A stretch of 64,000 nucleotides of DNA from Rhizobiales bacterium PAR1. GTDB taxonomy: Bacteria; Pseudomonadota; Alphaproteobacteria; Rhizobiales; Beijerinckiaceae. Below are positions 35,443 to 43,999 of this stretch, in pieces. Made by a program: the position numbers and the translations under genes. How positions within the stretch are numbered: the first letter of the stretch is position 1; every line of letters begins with the position of its first letter. Location: assembly GCA_002256205.1 (NCBI GenBank), contig NKIW01000002.1, positions 372,001 through 436,000 on the forward strand. The letters are read 5' to 3'. The notes under the pieces were generated by a model. That model made no database searches, was not told the origin of the DNA, and saw only the letters and a program-made list of their open reading frames with translations.

Positions 35443-37353
35443 TCAGGCGATCGTGCTGTTCTTCAGCACCACCGCGATTTCCTCCAGCACCGCCGGATCG
35501 TCGATCGTCGCCGGCATCGACCAGGCATCGCCATCGGCGATTTTCTTCATCGTGCCGCGCAGGATCTTGCCCGAGCGCGTCTTCGGCAGACGGTTGACCA
35601 CCAGCGCCGTCTTGAACGCCGCGACAGGACCGATCTGGTCGCGCACGAGACGGACGCATTCCTTGGCGATCTGATCATGGCCCGCGTTGGCACCGGCCTT
35701 CAGCACCACGAAACCCACAGGAACCTCGCCCTTGAGGCTATCCTTGGCGCCGATCACCGCGCATTCTGCGACGGAGGGATGGGCCGAAAGCACTTCTTCC
35801 ATACCACCCGTCGAGAGGCGATGGCCCGCGACATTGATGATGTCATCGGTGCGGCCCATGATGAAGAGGTAGCCCTCTTCGTCCTTAAAGCCGGCGTCCG
35901 AGGTGTTGTAGTAGCCGTGGAACTCGTTGAGATAGCCCGAATGGAAGCGCTCGTCGGCGTTCCAGAGCGTCGGCAGACAACCCGGCGGCAGCGGCAGCTT
36001 GATGGCAATCGAGCCCATCTTGCCTGCCTCGACCTCCTTGCCGGTCTCGTCGAGAATATGCACGTCATGGCCCGGCATCGGCACGGTCGGTGAGCCATAC
36101 TTGATAGGCAACATACCGAGGCCAAGCGGATTGCCCGCGATGGCCCAGCCGGTTTCAGTCTGCCACCAATGGTCGATGACCGGAACCTTGAGGATATCCT
36201 CGGCCCATTTCACCGTATCCGGATCCGCGCGCTCACCGGCGAGGAACAGTGCCTTGAGCCCCGAGACATCGTAATTCTGGAGGTATTCGGCCTTCGGATC
36301 TTCCTTCTTGATCGCGCGGAACGCGGTCGGGGCAGTGAATAGCACCTTGATCTTGTGTTCCGAGATCATCCGCCAGAAGGCGCCCGGATCAGGCGTACCG
36401 ACAGGCTTGCCTTCATAGATGATCGTGGTGCAGCCCTTCAGTAGCGGCGCGTAGACGATGTAGGAATGCCCGACGACCCAACCCACGTCAGATGCCGCCC
36501 AATAGATATCCCCTGCCTCGACGCCATAAAGCGCACCCATCGTCCAGTTCAGCGCGACCATATGGCCGCCATTATCGCGCACGACACCTTTCGGCTTGCC
36601 GGTGGTGCCGGAGGTGTAGAGCACATAGAGCGGATCGGTCGCGAGCATCGGCTCCGGCGCCAGAGGGCCAGCGCCCTTGGCTTCCAGTTCGTTGCGCAAG
36701 GCCATCCAGTCATAGTCGCGACCTTCGATCAGGCTTGCAACTTCCTGCGGCCGCTGGAGAATGATGCAGGTCTCCGGCTTGTGATGCGCCTCCTCGATCG
36801 CGCGATCGAGCAGCGGCTTGTAATGCACGACGCGGCCTGGCTCGAGACCGCACGAGGCCGCGAGGATAGCCTTGGGTTTGGCGTCATCGATGCGGGTCGC
36901 CAGCTCATGCGCGGCGAAGCCACCAAACACCACCGAATGGATCGCACCGATGCGCGCGCAGGCGAGCATCGCCACTACGGCTTCCGGCACCATCGGCATG
37001 TAGATGATGACGCGGTCGCCCTTGCCAACATTGAAGCGCTTGAGCGAATGGCCGAGCAACTCGACCTCGCGCAGAAGCTGCGAATAGGTCAGCGTGCGCT
37101 TGGCGCCCGCGATAGGGGAATCGTAGATCACCGCCGGCTGATCGCCGCGACCTGCCGCAACATGGCGATCGAGACAATTCTGGCTGGTGTTGCACACGCC
37201 ATCGGTAAACCAGCGGCCATAGATCCCGGCAGACTTGTCAAAAATCTGCGTCGGCGCCTTGATCCAGTCGAGCGAGCCGGCCGCATCACGCCAGAAACCT
37301 TCGGGGTCGTTCTGCCACTGGGCATAAACCTGATGATAGCGGCTCTGCTGCAT
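35443..37353 (-). CDS. prpE: Propionyl-CoA synthetase (acetyl-CoA synthetase family)
   Basis: 636 residues of the acetyl/propionyl-CoA synthetase family, which activates a short-chain acid through an acyl-AMP. Motifs: N-terminal NTSQNCLDRHV, P-loop YTSGTTGKPKGVVRDNGG, WWQTETGWAI, the DDIINVAGHRLSTG hinge and the C-terminal PKTRSGKILRGTM lysine that is often acetylated. The SQNCLDRH form (in place of the AcsA pattern) and the neighbourhood favour PrpE over Acs. It is transcribed alone on the minus strand. Confidence 0.9.
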   Translation of the reverse strand: MQQSRYHQVYAQWQNDPEGFWRDAAGSLDWIKAPTQIFDKSAGIYGRWFTDGVCNTSQNCLDRHVAAGRGDQPAVIYDSPIAGAKRTLTYSQLLREVELLGHSLKRFNVGKGDRVIIYMPMVPEAVVAMLACARIGAIHSVVFGGFAAHELATRIDDAKPKAILAASCGLEPGRVVHYKPLLDRAIEEAHHKPETCIILQRPQEVASLIEGRDYDWMALRNELEAKGAGPLAPEPMLATDPLYVLYTSGTTGKPKGVVRDNGGHMVALNWTMGALYGVEAGDIYWAASDVGWVVGHSYIVYAPLLKGCTTIIYEGKPVGTPDPGAFWRMISEHKIKVLFTAPTAFRAIKKEDPKAEYLQNYDVSGLKALFLAGERADPDTVKWAEDILKVPVIDHWWQTETGWAIAGNPLGLGMLPIKYGSPTVPMPGHDVHILDETGKEVEAGKMGSIAIKLPLPPGCLPTLWNADERFHSGYLNEFHGYYNTSDAGFKDEEGYLFIMGRTDDIINVAGHRLSTGGMEEVLSAHPSVAECAVIGAKDSLKGEVPVGFVVLKAGANAGHDQIAKECVRLVRDQIGPVAAFKTALVVNRLPKTRSGKILRGTMKKIADGDAWSMPATIDDPAVLEEIAVVLKNSTIA

Positions 37354-37607
37354 CGTACTCTCCCTGGACGTTTCTTGGATCGAGCATGCTCATACCGCGT
37401 TTGCCCAAGCGTTTCGCTTAGCAATTTGTGGAACACGCCAGCGCCACACCCTCGACCAAAGAGGCTGCAAAAGCTCAAAATCCGCCCGCCCTACGGTTGA
37501 CCTTGGCTATGCCGCCTGAATAAGGTTCCCGCGCCCAAGGACTTTGATCCGCTTTGCTGGCTTCACGCGGATCGGGCATCGCAAATGCGAAGGATGGGAC
37601 AACGATT

Positions 37608-37877
37608 GTGAGCGATCCGGTTCGCGACGCGCTGGCACGCCTTTCGACGGCGCTCGACAAGCTCGACGCCGTTTCGCTGCGTCATGCCGATGGCGATCGC
37701 GCCCGAGCCACCCTCGAAACCGAACTTTCACTGATGCGCGAGGACCGTCATCAGCTCGCCCGGCAGATTGACGAGGAGCGCGCCTCGCGCACGCTCGCCG
37801 AATCGAGCCTTGGTGATCTTGCTCCCCGCATCGACCGCGCGATTGCGGCGATCCGCACAAGCCTGGCACACCGGTAA
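37608..37877 (+). CDS. DUF4164 small coiled-coil protein
   Basis: 89 residues, nearly all helical: ALARLSTALDKLDAVSLRHA, EDRHQLARQIDEERASR and a C-terminal LAPRIDRAIAAIRTSL. It fits DUF4164, an alphaproteobacterial family usually found directly before zapA, as here (6 nt gap). I start at GTG 37608 (protein begins MSDPVRDAL); TTG 37554 would add an unlike stretch. Function unknown; the pairing with ZapA suggests a division-linked role. Confidence 0.85.
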   Translation: MSDPVRDALARLSTALDKLDAVSLRHADGDRARATLETELSLMREDRHQLARQIDEERASRTLAESSLGDLAPRIDRAIAAIRTSLAHR

Positions 37878-37883
37878 CCCGCC

Positions 37884-38255
37884 ATGGCGCAAGTGACGGT
37901 GACCATTGACCAAAAGCAGTTCCGCATGGCTTGCGAGGATGGGCAGGAGCGCCATCTCGAGAGCCTTGCCGAACACATCGACGGGCGCATCAAGATGATG
38001 CGCGAGAGCTTTGGCGAAATCGGCGATCTCCGCCTCACTGTGATGGCGGCGCTGATGATCACCGATGAATATTTCGAGGAGCGCAAAAAGGCCGATCAGG
38101 TCCGCGCCACCATGGAAGCCGATAAATCCGCCCGCTCTCAGGCGGCGGAAAGTGTCTCGCAGCGCGATGTCGCCATCGCCGGCGCGATCGACGGACTGAC
38201 CCAGCGGGTCGAACGCATCACGCGAATGCTCGCCGGGCCACAAAGCGACGCCTGA
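37884..38255 (+). CDS. zapA: Cell division protein ZapA
   Basis: 123 residues. N-terminal ZapA domain (MAQVTVTIDQKQFRMACEDG, ESLAEHIDGRIKMMR), then the coiled-coil tail (ITDEYFEERKKADQVRATME, GLTQRVERITRML). ZapA crosslinks FtsZ filaments at midcell. The gene follows DUF4164 after 6 nt and precedes a probable 6S RNA, the arrangement typical of this class of bacteria. Confidence 0.92.
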   Translation: MAQVTVTIDQKQFRMACEDGQERHLESLAEHIDGRIKMMRESFGEIGDLRLTVMAALMITDEYFEERKKADQVRATMEADKSARSQAAESVSQRDVAIAGAIDGLTQRVERITRMLAGPQSDA

Positions 38256-38371
38256 CCTCTGCTCGTTTGAAAGCACCCCTTCTCTTTCCCCCGCGAAGCG
38301 CTTACATTGATGATGCGGGGCTGCGGGATGCGGCAGGTTACACGTATTCCCCGGGGCCTTAACGATCCTTA

Positions 38372-38525
38372 GGGAGCTGTACCTATCCGGACCCGTGGGT
38401 CCGGGTACACGGCGCCCACCTACTTATGTAGGTTCCCGGGATCGACACTCCACCGGTCTTGTGGCTCCGCACCTCGCCCTTTGGGCAGACGACTTCTCCA
38501 CCGATCCGGTGGATTCTTGCGTTGA
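38372..38525 (+). ncRNA. ssrS: 6S RNA (probable)
   Basis: Non-coding region directly behind zapA, where alphaproteobacteria carry 6S RNA, the RNA that binds the sigma70 holoenzyme. Elements seen: a stable hairpin at 38388-38405 (CCGGAC/GTCCGG), a second at 38418-38433 (ACCTAC TTAT GTAGGT), the segment TTCCCGGGATCGACACTCC, and CTTGTGGCTCCGCAC, which resembles the E. coli 6S GUGGCGCUCCGCG region. CCACC/GGTGG forms a hairpin near the 3' end. Boundaries are estimates. Confidence 0.65.
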
Positions 38526-38572
38526 ACGCGTTTTTCGAGCAAAAACGCGCTGCGGGTCTTGTGGCTCCGCAC
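38455..38572. repeat. 18-nt direct repeat (GGTCTTGTGGCTCCGCAC), 100 nt apart
   Basis: Exact copies lie at 38455-38472, inside the probable 6S RNA, and at 38555-38572, just before the terminator at 38582. The spacing is exactly 100 nt. The copied segment is the part most like conserved 6S sequence. Confidence 0.8.
38527..38549. repeat. 9-bp perfect hairpin between 6S RNA and ymdB-type gene
   Basis: CGCGTTTTT (38527-38535), loop CGAGC, AAAAACGCG (38541-38549). The T-run lies in the 5' arm, so it is not a standard terminator on the plus strand. It separates two copies of an 18-nt repeat. Confidence 0.6.
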
Positions 38573-38581
38573 TTTTCCCCT

Positions 38582-38612
38582 CCGACGGTTAGCCCCGTCG
38601 GTTTTCTTTTTT
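38582..38612 (+). terminator. Rho-independent terminator after 6S RNA region
   Basis: CCGACGG, loop TTAGCC, CCGTCGG, then TTTTCTTTTTT. Strong stem and T-tract. It lies 33 nt before the phosphoesterase gene and probably ends the 6S or a 6S-processed precursor transcript. Confidence 0.85.
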
Positions 38613-38644
38613 CAAGCGTCAAAACCACGGCAAAAGAGCTTCTC

Positions 38645-39469
38645 ATGCGCATTCTCTTTCTGGGCGATATCGTTGGCAAACCCGGTCGGAAAGCTGTGCA
38701 GGAGCATCTTCCCGGCCTTCGCGCCCGCTGGAACCTCGATTGCGTGGTGATCAACGGCGAGAATTCCGCCGGCACCATCGGCATCACCGAGACGATCTGT
38801 AACGAACTCATTGATGCCGGGGCCGATGCCGTGACCCTCGGCAACCACTCCTGGGACCAGCGCGAGGCGCTTGTCTTCATTGAGCGCGAGCAGCGGCTCA
38901 TCCGCCCCGCTAATTTCTCCAAGGGCACGCCCGGCAGGGGCTCGGCGCTGGTTGAACTCCGCGATGGCCGCCGCGTGCTGGTGGTGAACCTCATCGGTCG
39001 CGTCTTCATGCAGCTCTCGGACGATCCCTTCGTCGAGATCGAGCGGCAAATCGAGGCCTGCCCGCTCGGTATGGGCTGCGATGCCATGCTGATCGACATG
39101 CACGCTGAAGCCACCTCCGAAAAGCAGGCGATGGCCTATTTCGTCGATGGTCGTGCGAGCGCCGTTGTCGGCACGCATACCCATGTTCCGACCTCGGACA
39201 ACCGCATCCTCGCGGGCGGCACCGCCTACCTCACCGATGCCGGCATGTGCGGCGACTATGATTCGATCCTCGGTTGCCAGAAAGAAGCGCCGATGCACCG
39301 GATGATGCATTCCACCCCCGCCGGGCGCTTCGAATGCGCCGAGGGCGAAGCGACGCTCTGCGGCTTTGCAGTCGAAACGGACGATAAGACTGGCCTCGCC
39401 AAGGCCTGCTGGGCGGTGCGTCTCGGTCCGCTGCTGGAGCCGAGCCTGCCGAAGGGCTGGGAGCCATAA
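38645..39469 (+). CDS. YmdB-type metallophosphoesterase (TIGR00282 family)
   Basis: 274 residues. Metallophosphoesterase motifs: FLGDIVGKPGR, INGENSAGT, TLGNHSWDQRE, DMHAEATSEKQ and VVGTHTHVPT. The family includes Bacillus YmdB, a 2',3'-cyclic nucleotide phosphodiesterase that influences RNA turnover. ATG 38645 is where the family begins; the frame is open further upstream, across the 6S RNA. In many relatives a 5-formyltetrahydrofolate cyclo-ligase gene sits between zapA/6S and this gene; here it is absent. Confidence 0.9.
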   Translation: MRILFLGDIVGKPGRKAVQEHLPGLRARWNLDCVVINGENSAGTIGITETICNELIDAGADAVTLGNHSWDQREALVFIEREQRLIRPANFSKGTPGRGSALVELRDGRRVLVVNLIGRVFMQLSDDPFVEIERQIEACPLGMGCDAMLIDMHAEATSEKQAMAYFVDGRASAVVGTHTHVPTSDNRILAGGTAYLTDAGMCGDYDSILGCQKEAPMHRMMHSTPAGRFECAEGEATLCGFAVETDDKTGLAKACWAVRLGPLLEPSLPKGWEP

Positions 39470-39550
39470 ACAGGCGGCTTTTCTTTTTCCCGCTGCTTTT
39501 CTATAAGCCTCGCCGAAATCCTCCGCGCGGCAAAACAACACGAGGCTCCC

Positions 39551-40297
39551 ATGGCCGGTCATAGCCAATTCAAGAACATCATGCATCGCAAGGGCAAGCA
39601 GGATGCCGTGCGCTCGAAAATGTTCTCGAAGCTTGCGCGCGAAATCACCGTTGCCGCCAAGATGGGCACGCCCGACCCGGCAATGAACCCGCGCCTGCGC
39701 ATGGCGGTTCTTGCCGCGCGCGCGGAAAACATGCCGAAAGACAATATCGAACGCGCGATCAAGAAGGCCGCCGGTGGCGACGCTGAAAGCTATGACGAAG
39801 TGCGCTACGAGGGGCGCGGCCCCGGCGGCACCATGCTGATCGTTGAAGCGCTGACCGACAATCGTAACCGTACCTCCGCCGCTGTGCGCTCCTATTTTAC
39901 CAAAGCGGGCGGCGAACTTGGCGCGACGGGTTCGGCAACTTTCCAGTTCGACCGTGTCGGCGAAATCGCCTATCCGGCCTCGGTTGGTGATGCCGACAAG
40001 GTAATGGAAGCCGCCATCGACGCCGGCGCAGATGACGTCTCCTCCGATGAAAACGGCCATGCCATCTATTGCGCCTTTGCCGATCTCTCCGAGGTTTCGA
40101 AGTCGCTCGAAGCCAGCCTTGGCGCGCCGACCTCGGCCAAGGGCATCTGGAAGCCGCAGAACAACGTGATGCTCGACCTCGAAAAAGCGCAATCGATCAT
40201 GAAACTGATCGACAACCTCGACAACGATGACGACGTTCAGCATGTCTTCTCGAACTTCGAGGTTTCGGACGAGGATATGGCCAAGCTCACGGCGTAA
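39551..40297 (+). CDS. yebC: YebC/PmpR family DNA-binding protein
   Basis: 248 residues, [19 protein letters not shown] onward, typical of YebC/PmpR (TACO1-like). The three-domain family acts in translation of hard-to-translate motifs and, in some reports, transcription. It sits directly upstream of ruvC, the usual YebC-ruvCAB arrangement. A palindromic repeat follows the stop (40313-40350). Confidence 0.95.
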   Translation: MAGHSQFKNIMHRKGKQDAVRSKMFSKLAREITVAAKMGTPDPAMNPRLRMAVLAARAENMPKDNIERAIKKAAGGDAESYDEVRYEGRGPGGTMLIVEALTDNRNRTSAAVRSYFTKAGGELGATGSATFQFDRVGEIAYPASVGDADKVMEAAIDAGADDVSSDENGHAIYCAFADLSEVSKSLEASLGAPTSAKGIWKPQNNVMLDLEKAQSIMKLIDNLDNDDDVQHVFSNFEVSDEDMAKLTA

Positions 40298-40312
40298 GCC
40301 GAGCCGCCAGGT

Positions 40313-40350
40313 GTCATTCCCGACGCGGCAAGGCCGCGAGCGGGAATCCA
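40313..40350. repeat. Dispersed palindromic repeat element, copy A
   Basis: GTCATTCCCG and CGGGAATCCA bracket an inner GCGGC/GCCGC stem (40325-40337). It resembles copy B at 60757-60795 in the outer arms, while the inner stem differs in a base-paired way. Intergenic repeats of this shape are common in Hyphomicrobiales. It lies between yebC and ruvC. Confidence 0.7.
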
Positions 40351-40415
40351 CCTCTTTCTCTCCAATTCTGAATTTTCACCTTTCGTTCTCATTTCTGGCG
40401 GCATAACTTCCCGCC

Positions 40416-40919
40416 ATGGAATCCACATCACGAATCAAACCGCCTGTACGAATCATCGGCATTGATCCCGGCCTCCGCCACACCGGCTGGGGCATCATCG
40501 AGGTGCAGGGGAGCCATCTCGCCTACATCGGCTGCGGGGTGATCGAGCCGTCGACAAAGGCCGATCTCGCGGATCGCCTCGCCTATATCCACGAGGGCCT
40601 GCGCTGCGTGATCCATGATCACGCGCCGCATGAGGCCGCCGTTGAGGAAACCTTCGTCAACAAGGACGCAACCGCCACGCTCAAACTCGGCGCGGCGCGC
40701 GGTGTTGCCATGCTGGTGCCGGCGCAGGCCGGACTCAAAGTGGCGGAATATGCGCCCAATCAGGTCAAGAAGAGCGTTGTTGGCTCCGGCCACGCCGAAA
40801 AGGCGCAGATCCGCCTGATGGTAAAGGTGCTGCTTCCGAAAGCGGAGTTTCGCACCGATGACATGGCCGATGCGCTGGCCATCGCGATCTGCCATGCGCA
40901 TAATCGGGGGATCAGATGA
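40416..40919 (+). CDS. ruvC: Crossover junction endodeoxyribonuclease RuvC
   Basis: 167 residues; resolves Holliday junctions. Catalytic acidic motifs: [33 protein letters not shown], and [20 protein letters not shown] with the terminal Asp pair. It is 118 nt after yebC. The stop overlaps the start of a small exported gene (ATGA at 40916-40919), then ruvA and ruvB. Confidence 0.97.
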   Translation: MESTSRIKPPVRIIGIDPGLRHTGWGIIEVQGSHLAYIGCGVIEPSTKADLADRLAYIHEGLRCVIHDHAPHEAAVEETFVNKDATATLKLGAARGVAMLVPAQAGLKVAEYAPNQVKKSVVGSGHAEKAQIRLMVKVLLPKAEFRTDDMADALAIAICHAHNRGIR

Positions 40920-41293
40920 GGGGAATTATGCGCGCAGTCTTGCTCGTCGGCCTGCTTGGCACCAACCCTGCTTTTGCCGCGAACGAACCGGCCTCACGCC
41001 CCTCAAACGGGCGCTTTGCGCTGCACGCGGAAGCCTGCAAGGCCAACGATATTTTTCTCACTCTAAAGGACGACCGGATAGACCTCCCTGTCTTTTCCTG
41101 CACCAGGCTCGCGTTCAAACCGGTCAGCGCTCGGGGCGACACAGCCGTCTGGGATGTTGCAGCCAAGCATTGCGAAGGCGAGGAAGGCAAACCCGGCCCC
41201 CAGCGCTTCAAGCTGGAGGCGAAGGGAACTTCGCTGCGCATTCTCTGGTCCGATGGCGCCAAAAGCGCCCCTCTCATGCGTTGCGGCAAATAA
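40916..41293 (+). CDS. Small exported protein of unknown function in the ruv operon
   Basis: 125 residues, not recognised. A Sec signal peptide is clear ([20 protein letters not shown], cleavage near AFA-AN). Cysteines at four spaced positions of the mature part could form disulfides ([27 protein letters not shown]). The start overlaps the ruvC stop by 4 nt, so it is co-translated with ruvC; ruvA follows after 23 nt. A periplasmic protein in a recombination operon is unusual; the reason is unknown. Confidence 0.7.
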   Translation: MRGIMRAVLLVGLLGTNPAFAANEPASRPSNGRFALHAEACKANDIFLTLKDDRIDLPVFSCTRLAFKPVSARGDTAVWDVAAKHCEGEEGKPGPQRFKLEAKGTSLRILWSDGAKSAPLMRCGK

Positions 41294-41316
41294 GTCCGGA
41301 AACGGCAGGTGGACAT

Positions 41317-41934
41317 ATGATCGGCAAGCTCAAGGGCACCATTGATAGCTACGGCGAGGATACCGTGATCCTCGATGTCCACGGCGTTGGCTATCTCGTG
41401 CATTGCTCGTCGCGCACGCTTCAGGCCCTGCCGCAACCGGGCGAAGCCGCGACGCTGTTCATCGAAACCATCGTCCGTGAAGACATGATCCGCCTCTTCG
41501 GCTTTGCCAGTCAGGGCGAGCAGCAGTGGTTCAACATCCTGCTCGGGGTTCAGGGCGTGGGGCAGAAGGTCGCGCTCGCGATCCTCTCGACGCTGAAACC
41601 GGGCGAACTCGCCAATGCCATTGCGATGAAGGACAAGGCCGCCATCGCCCGCACCTCTGGCGTCGGGCCGAAACTCGCCGAACGCATCTGCGTCGAGCTA
41701 AAGGACAAGGCCCCAGCCTTCTCGACAGTGGATTCGGCGGTGGTGAAACTCACCGGCGAGATCGAGGAAAACCGCGTCGCCGGCCCGCTGAAAGATGCAA
41801 TTTCCGCGCTCGTCAACCTCGGCTATGCCCAGCCGCAGGCGGCAGCAGCGGTGGCAGCAGCCTCTAAGGCCTTGGGCGAAGGCGCCGAAGCGCGCGCGCT
41901 TATCCGGCAAGGCTTGCGGGAGATGGCGAAGTGA
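41317..41934 (+). CDS. ruvA: Holliday junction branch migration protein RuvA
   Basis: 205 residues. Begins [20 protein letters not shown] (OB-fold), with the paired helix-hairpin-helix region [17 protein letters not shown] and [20 protein letters not shown], and the C-terminal [16 protein letters not shown] domain that touches RuvB. RuvA binds the four-way junction. ATG 41317 is the family start; longer frames upstream are spurious. Confidence 0.96.
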   Translation: MIGKLKGTIDSYGEDTVILDVHGVGYLVHCSSRTLQALPQPGEAATLFIETIVREDMIRLFGFASQGEQQWFNILLGVQGVGQKVALAILSTLKPGELANAIAMKDKAAIARTSGVGPKLAERICVELKDKAPAFSTVDSAVVKLTGEIEENRVAGPLKDAISALVNLGYAQPQAAAAVAAASKALGEGAEARALIRQGLREMAK

Positions 41935-41957
41935 GATCTATCGTTTGCACCTCCCTT

Positions 41958-42027
41958 GTCATCACCGGGCTTGATCCGGTGACCCAGAGCCTCTTTTGCT
42001 GGACTCCCGGCTCAAACCCGGGAATGG
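41958..42027. repeat. Degenerate palindromic repeats between ruvA and ruvB
   Basis: GTCATCACCGGGCTTGATCC, continuing GGTGACCCA (41958-41986), and CTGGACTCCCGGCTCAAACC, continuing CGGGAATGG (41999-42027), are two imperfect palindromes resembling the intergenic repeats at 40313 and 60757. They fill the ruvA-ruvB spacer. Confidence 0.5.
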
Positions 42028-42040
42028 CAAAGGTGCGCTT

Positions 42041-43081
42041 ATGACCCGCCCCGGCCTCCTCAACCCCGAAAAGCGCGGCGATGATGTCGATCAGACCATC
42101 CGCCCGCTTCAGCTTGGCGAATTCATCGGCCAGCAGCAGGCACAGGAAAACCTGAAGGTCTTCATTCAGGCGGCAAAAGCGCGTGGCGAAGCGCTCGATC
42201 ATGTGCTGTTCGTCGGCCCGCCCGGCCTCGGCAAGACGACACTGGCGCAGATCGTCGCGCGCGAGCTTGGCGTCAATTTCCGCTCAACCTCCGGCCCGGT
42301 GATTGCCAAAGCCGGTGATCTTGCCGCCCAGCTCACCAACTTGGATGAGCGCGATGTGCTCTTCATCGACGAAATCCACCGCCTCAACCCGGCGGTCGAG
42401 GAAATCCTCTACCCAGCGATGGAGGATTACCAGCTCGATCTCATCATCGGCGAAGGGCCTGCAGCGCGCTCGGTGAAGATCGACCTGCCGAAGTTCACGC
42501 TTGTGGGCGCCACCACCCGCGCCGGGCTGTTGACGACACCGCTGCGGGATCGCTTCGGCATCCCCATCAGGCTCAATTTCTACACAGTGGAAGAGCTCGA
42601 ACTCATCGTCACCCGCGGCGCGCGCGTCCTTGGCATCGGGATGAGCCCGGATGGCGCGAACGAGATCGCCCGCCGTGCGCGCGGCACGCCGCGCATCGCC
42701 GGGCGGCTTTTGCGCCGCGTGCGCGATGTCGCCATCGTCGAGGGGGCGGACAAGGTGACGCGCGCCATCGCCGATAAGGCGCTGACCATGCTCGATGTCG
42801 ATTCGATCGGCCTCGATCTGATGGACAGGCGCTATCTTCTCACCATCGCCGAGAAATTCATGGGCGGCCCGGTGGGAATCGAGACCATGGCCGCCGCGCT
42901 CTCCGAGCCGCGCGATGCCATCGAGGATATCATCGAGCCCTACCTCCTCCAGCAGGGATTTCTCCAGCGCACCCCGCGCGGCCGACTCCTCACCGATGCA
43001 GCCTTCCGCCACCTCGGCATGAACCCGCCGAGCCAACCGCCGGCACAGTTCGGGCTGTTCGAGGATGGAGAAGAGAACTAG
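42041..43081 (+). CDS. ruvB: Holliday junction branch migration ATPase RuvB
   Basis: 346 residues. AAA+ ATPase: Walker [17 protein letters not shown], Walker [12 protein letters not shown], sensor 1 [12 protein letters not shown], sensor 2 [16 protein letters not shown], and the winged-helix end [16 protein letters not shown]. It drives branch migration with RuvA. Start ATG 42041 has AAAGG upstream; an in-frame ATG at 41996 would add an unlike extension from the repeat region. Confidence 0.97.
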   Translation: MTRPGLLNPEKRGDDVDQTIRPLQLGEFIGQQQAQENLKVFIQAAKARGEALDHVLFVGPPGLGKTTLAQIVARELGVNFRSTSGPVIAKAGDLAAQLTNLDERDVLFIDEIHRLNPAVEEILYPAMEDYQLDLIIGEGPAARSVKIDLPKFTLVGATTRAGLLTTPLRDRFGIPIRLNFYTVEELELIVTRGARVLGIGMSPDGANEIARRARGTPRIAGRLLRRVRDVAIVEGADKVTRAIADKALTMLDVDSIGLDLMDRRYLLTIAEKFMGGPVGIETMAAALSEPRDAIEDIIEPYLLQQGFLQRTPRGRLLTDAAFRHLGMNPPSQPPAQFGLFEDGEEN

Positions 43082-43093
43082 CCACAAGCAAAT

Positions 43094-43696
43094 TTACGGA
43101 CTTGCGACCGGCTTGAGGCGCCCAGCCACAAGCCGCGCACCCATCGCCGCGAGCAGCAAGCCGATAAAGAGCCAATAGATCGCCTGCCCCGTCGAAGCGC
43201 GTTTGCCGAAGGCGACCAGGAACTGGAGCCAGAGCCAATGCACACCGACCGTGTGCAGGAGCCGCCAGGATTTCGTGCCGAGCCAACGAGCCGTCGTCTG
43301 GAACGATGTCGCGGCCATCAGGATGATCAGGGCATAGCCGATGCTGCCGACCACAATCATATCAGGCGTCAGCGCTTCGGCGTATTGTTCTGGCCCTTGC
43401 AGGGAATAGGCAATTACAAAGCCAGCGTGAATGAAGTGCGAGGTAGCAAAGGCCAGCCCCAGGAAACGTCGGTTCACCCGTTGCCAGAGGGTCGGGCCCG
43501 AGGGGTAGAGCCGTGCGAGCGCGCTCGCAGTGAACGCCAGAATAAACAGGATGGCCGAGGTGCGTGCCGTGAAACGCACGGCGGCGCTGAGCGACTCAAC
43601 GGAAAAGTGCATGGCAACCGGCGCGACGAAGGCGCCAGCCGCGACCAGCACTGAAACAGTGACATAGAGGTTCCAACCGTCAAAACGAATGCGCAT
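43094..43696 (-). CDS. Ferric-reductase-like haem membrane protein
   Basis: 200 residues with about five hydrophobic segments. Histidine pairs in the helices (ATSHFIHAGFVI, LHTVGVHWLWLQF) match the bis-haem pattern of the ferric_reduct/MsrQ family, which carries electrons across the membrane. The usual flavin/NADH domain of ferric reductases is absent. It could work with MsrP, but no msrP gene lies nearby. Start ATG 43696 has GGAG about 8 nt upstream. Convergent with ruvB, only 12 nt apart. Confidence 0.75.
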   Translation of the reverse strand: MRIRFDGWNLYVTVSVLVAAGAFVAPVAMHFSVESLSAAVRFTARTSAILFILAFTASALARLYPSGPTLWQRVNRRFLGLAFATSHFIHAGFVIAYSLQGPEQYAEALTPDMIVVGSIGYALIILMAATSFQTTARWLGTKSWRLLHTVGVHWLWLQFLVAFGKRASTGQAIYWLFIGLLLAAMGARLVAGRLKPVASP

Positions 43697-43999
43697 CAAA
43701 ATCTCCGACCAAAATACCGCTGTGGAATGCGCGAAACTAGACGGGCGCTTCCGACACGTTCACATCACATCACCGTGAAGGTGCGGGGTATCGGATTTTG
43801 GGCAGCAAGAGGAACCGCGCCCGACACTATTTCTTCAAAAAATTCTGCCGAAAAACATAAACTGCTGCGTATTGGCGGAAATTTCGGAAATCACATTCGG
43901 ATTCTTTTTAAAGTCTTGGCCGCATGAAAGCCACGTTCAGCGGCTTGACCAAGGCGCTGGAAAGGCGACGCCCATCGGGCGTTCTCGACGGAGGCACGA
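43697..43999. other. 303-bp intergenic region with no gene seen
   Basis: Upstream of both the haem membrane gene (minus) and the Tat-exported phosphoesterase (plus). It is AT-richer in its central part (AAAAAATTCT, CTTTTTAAAG), as promoters tend to be. I find no convincing coding frame, repeat or RNA structure. Confidence 0.5.

Noticed and set aside
38612-40351. 579-codon open frame opposite ymdB-type gene and yebC
   Set aside because: It spans two clearly coding genes on the other strand and resembles no protein family.
43727-43927. 66-codon open frame in the 303-bp gap
   Set aside because: No ribosome-binding site, no family resemblance, and composition unlike coding sequence here.
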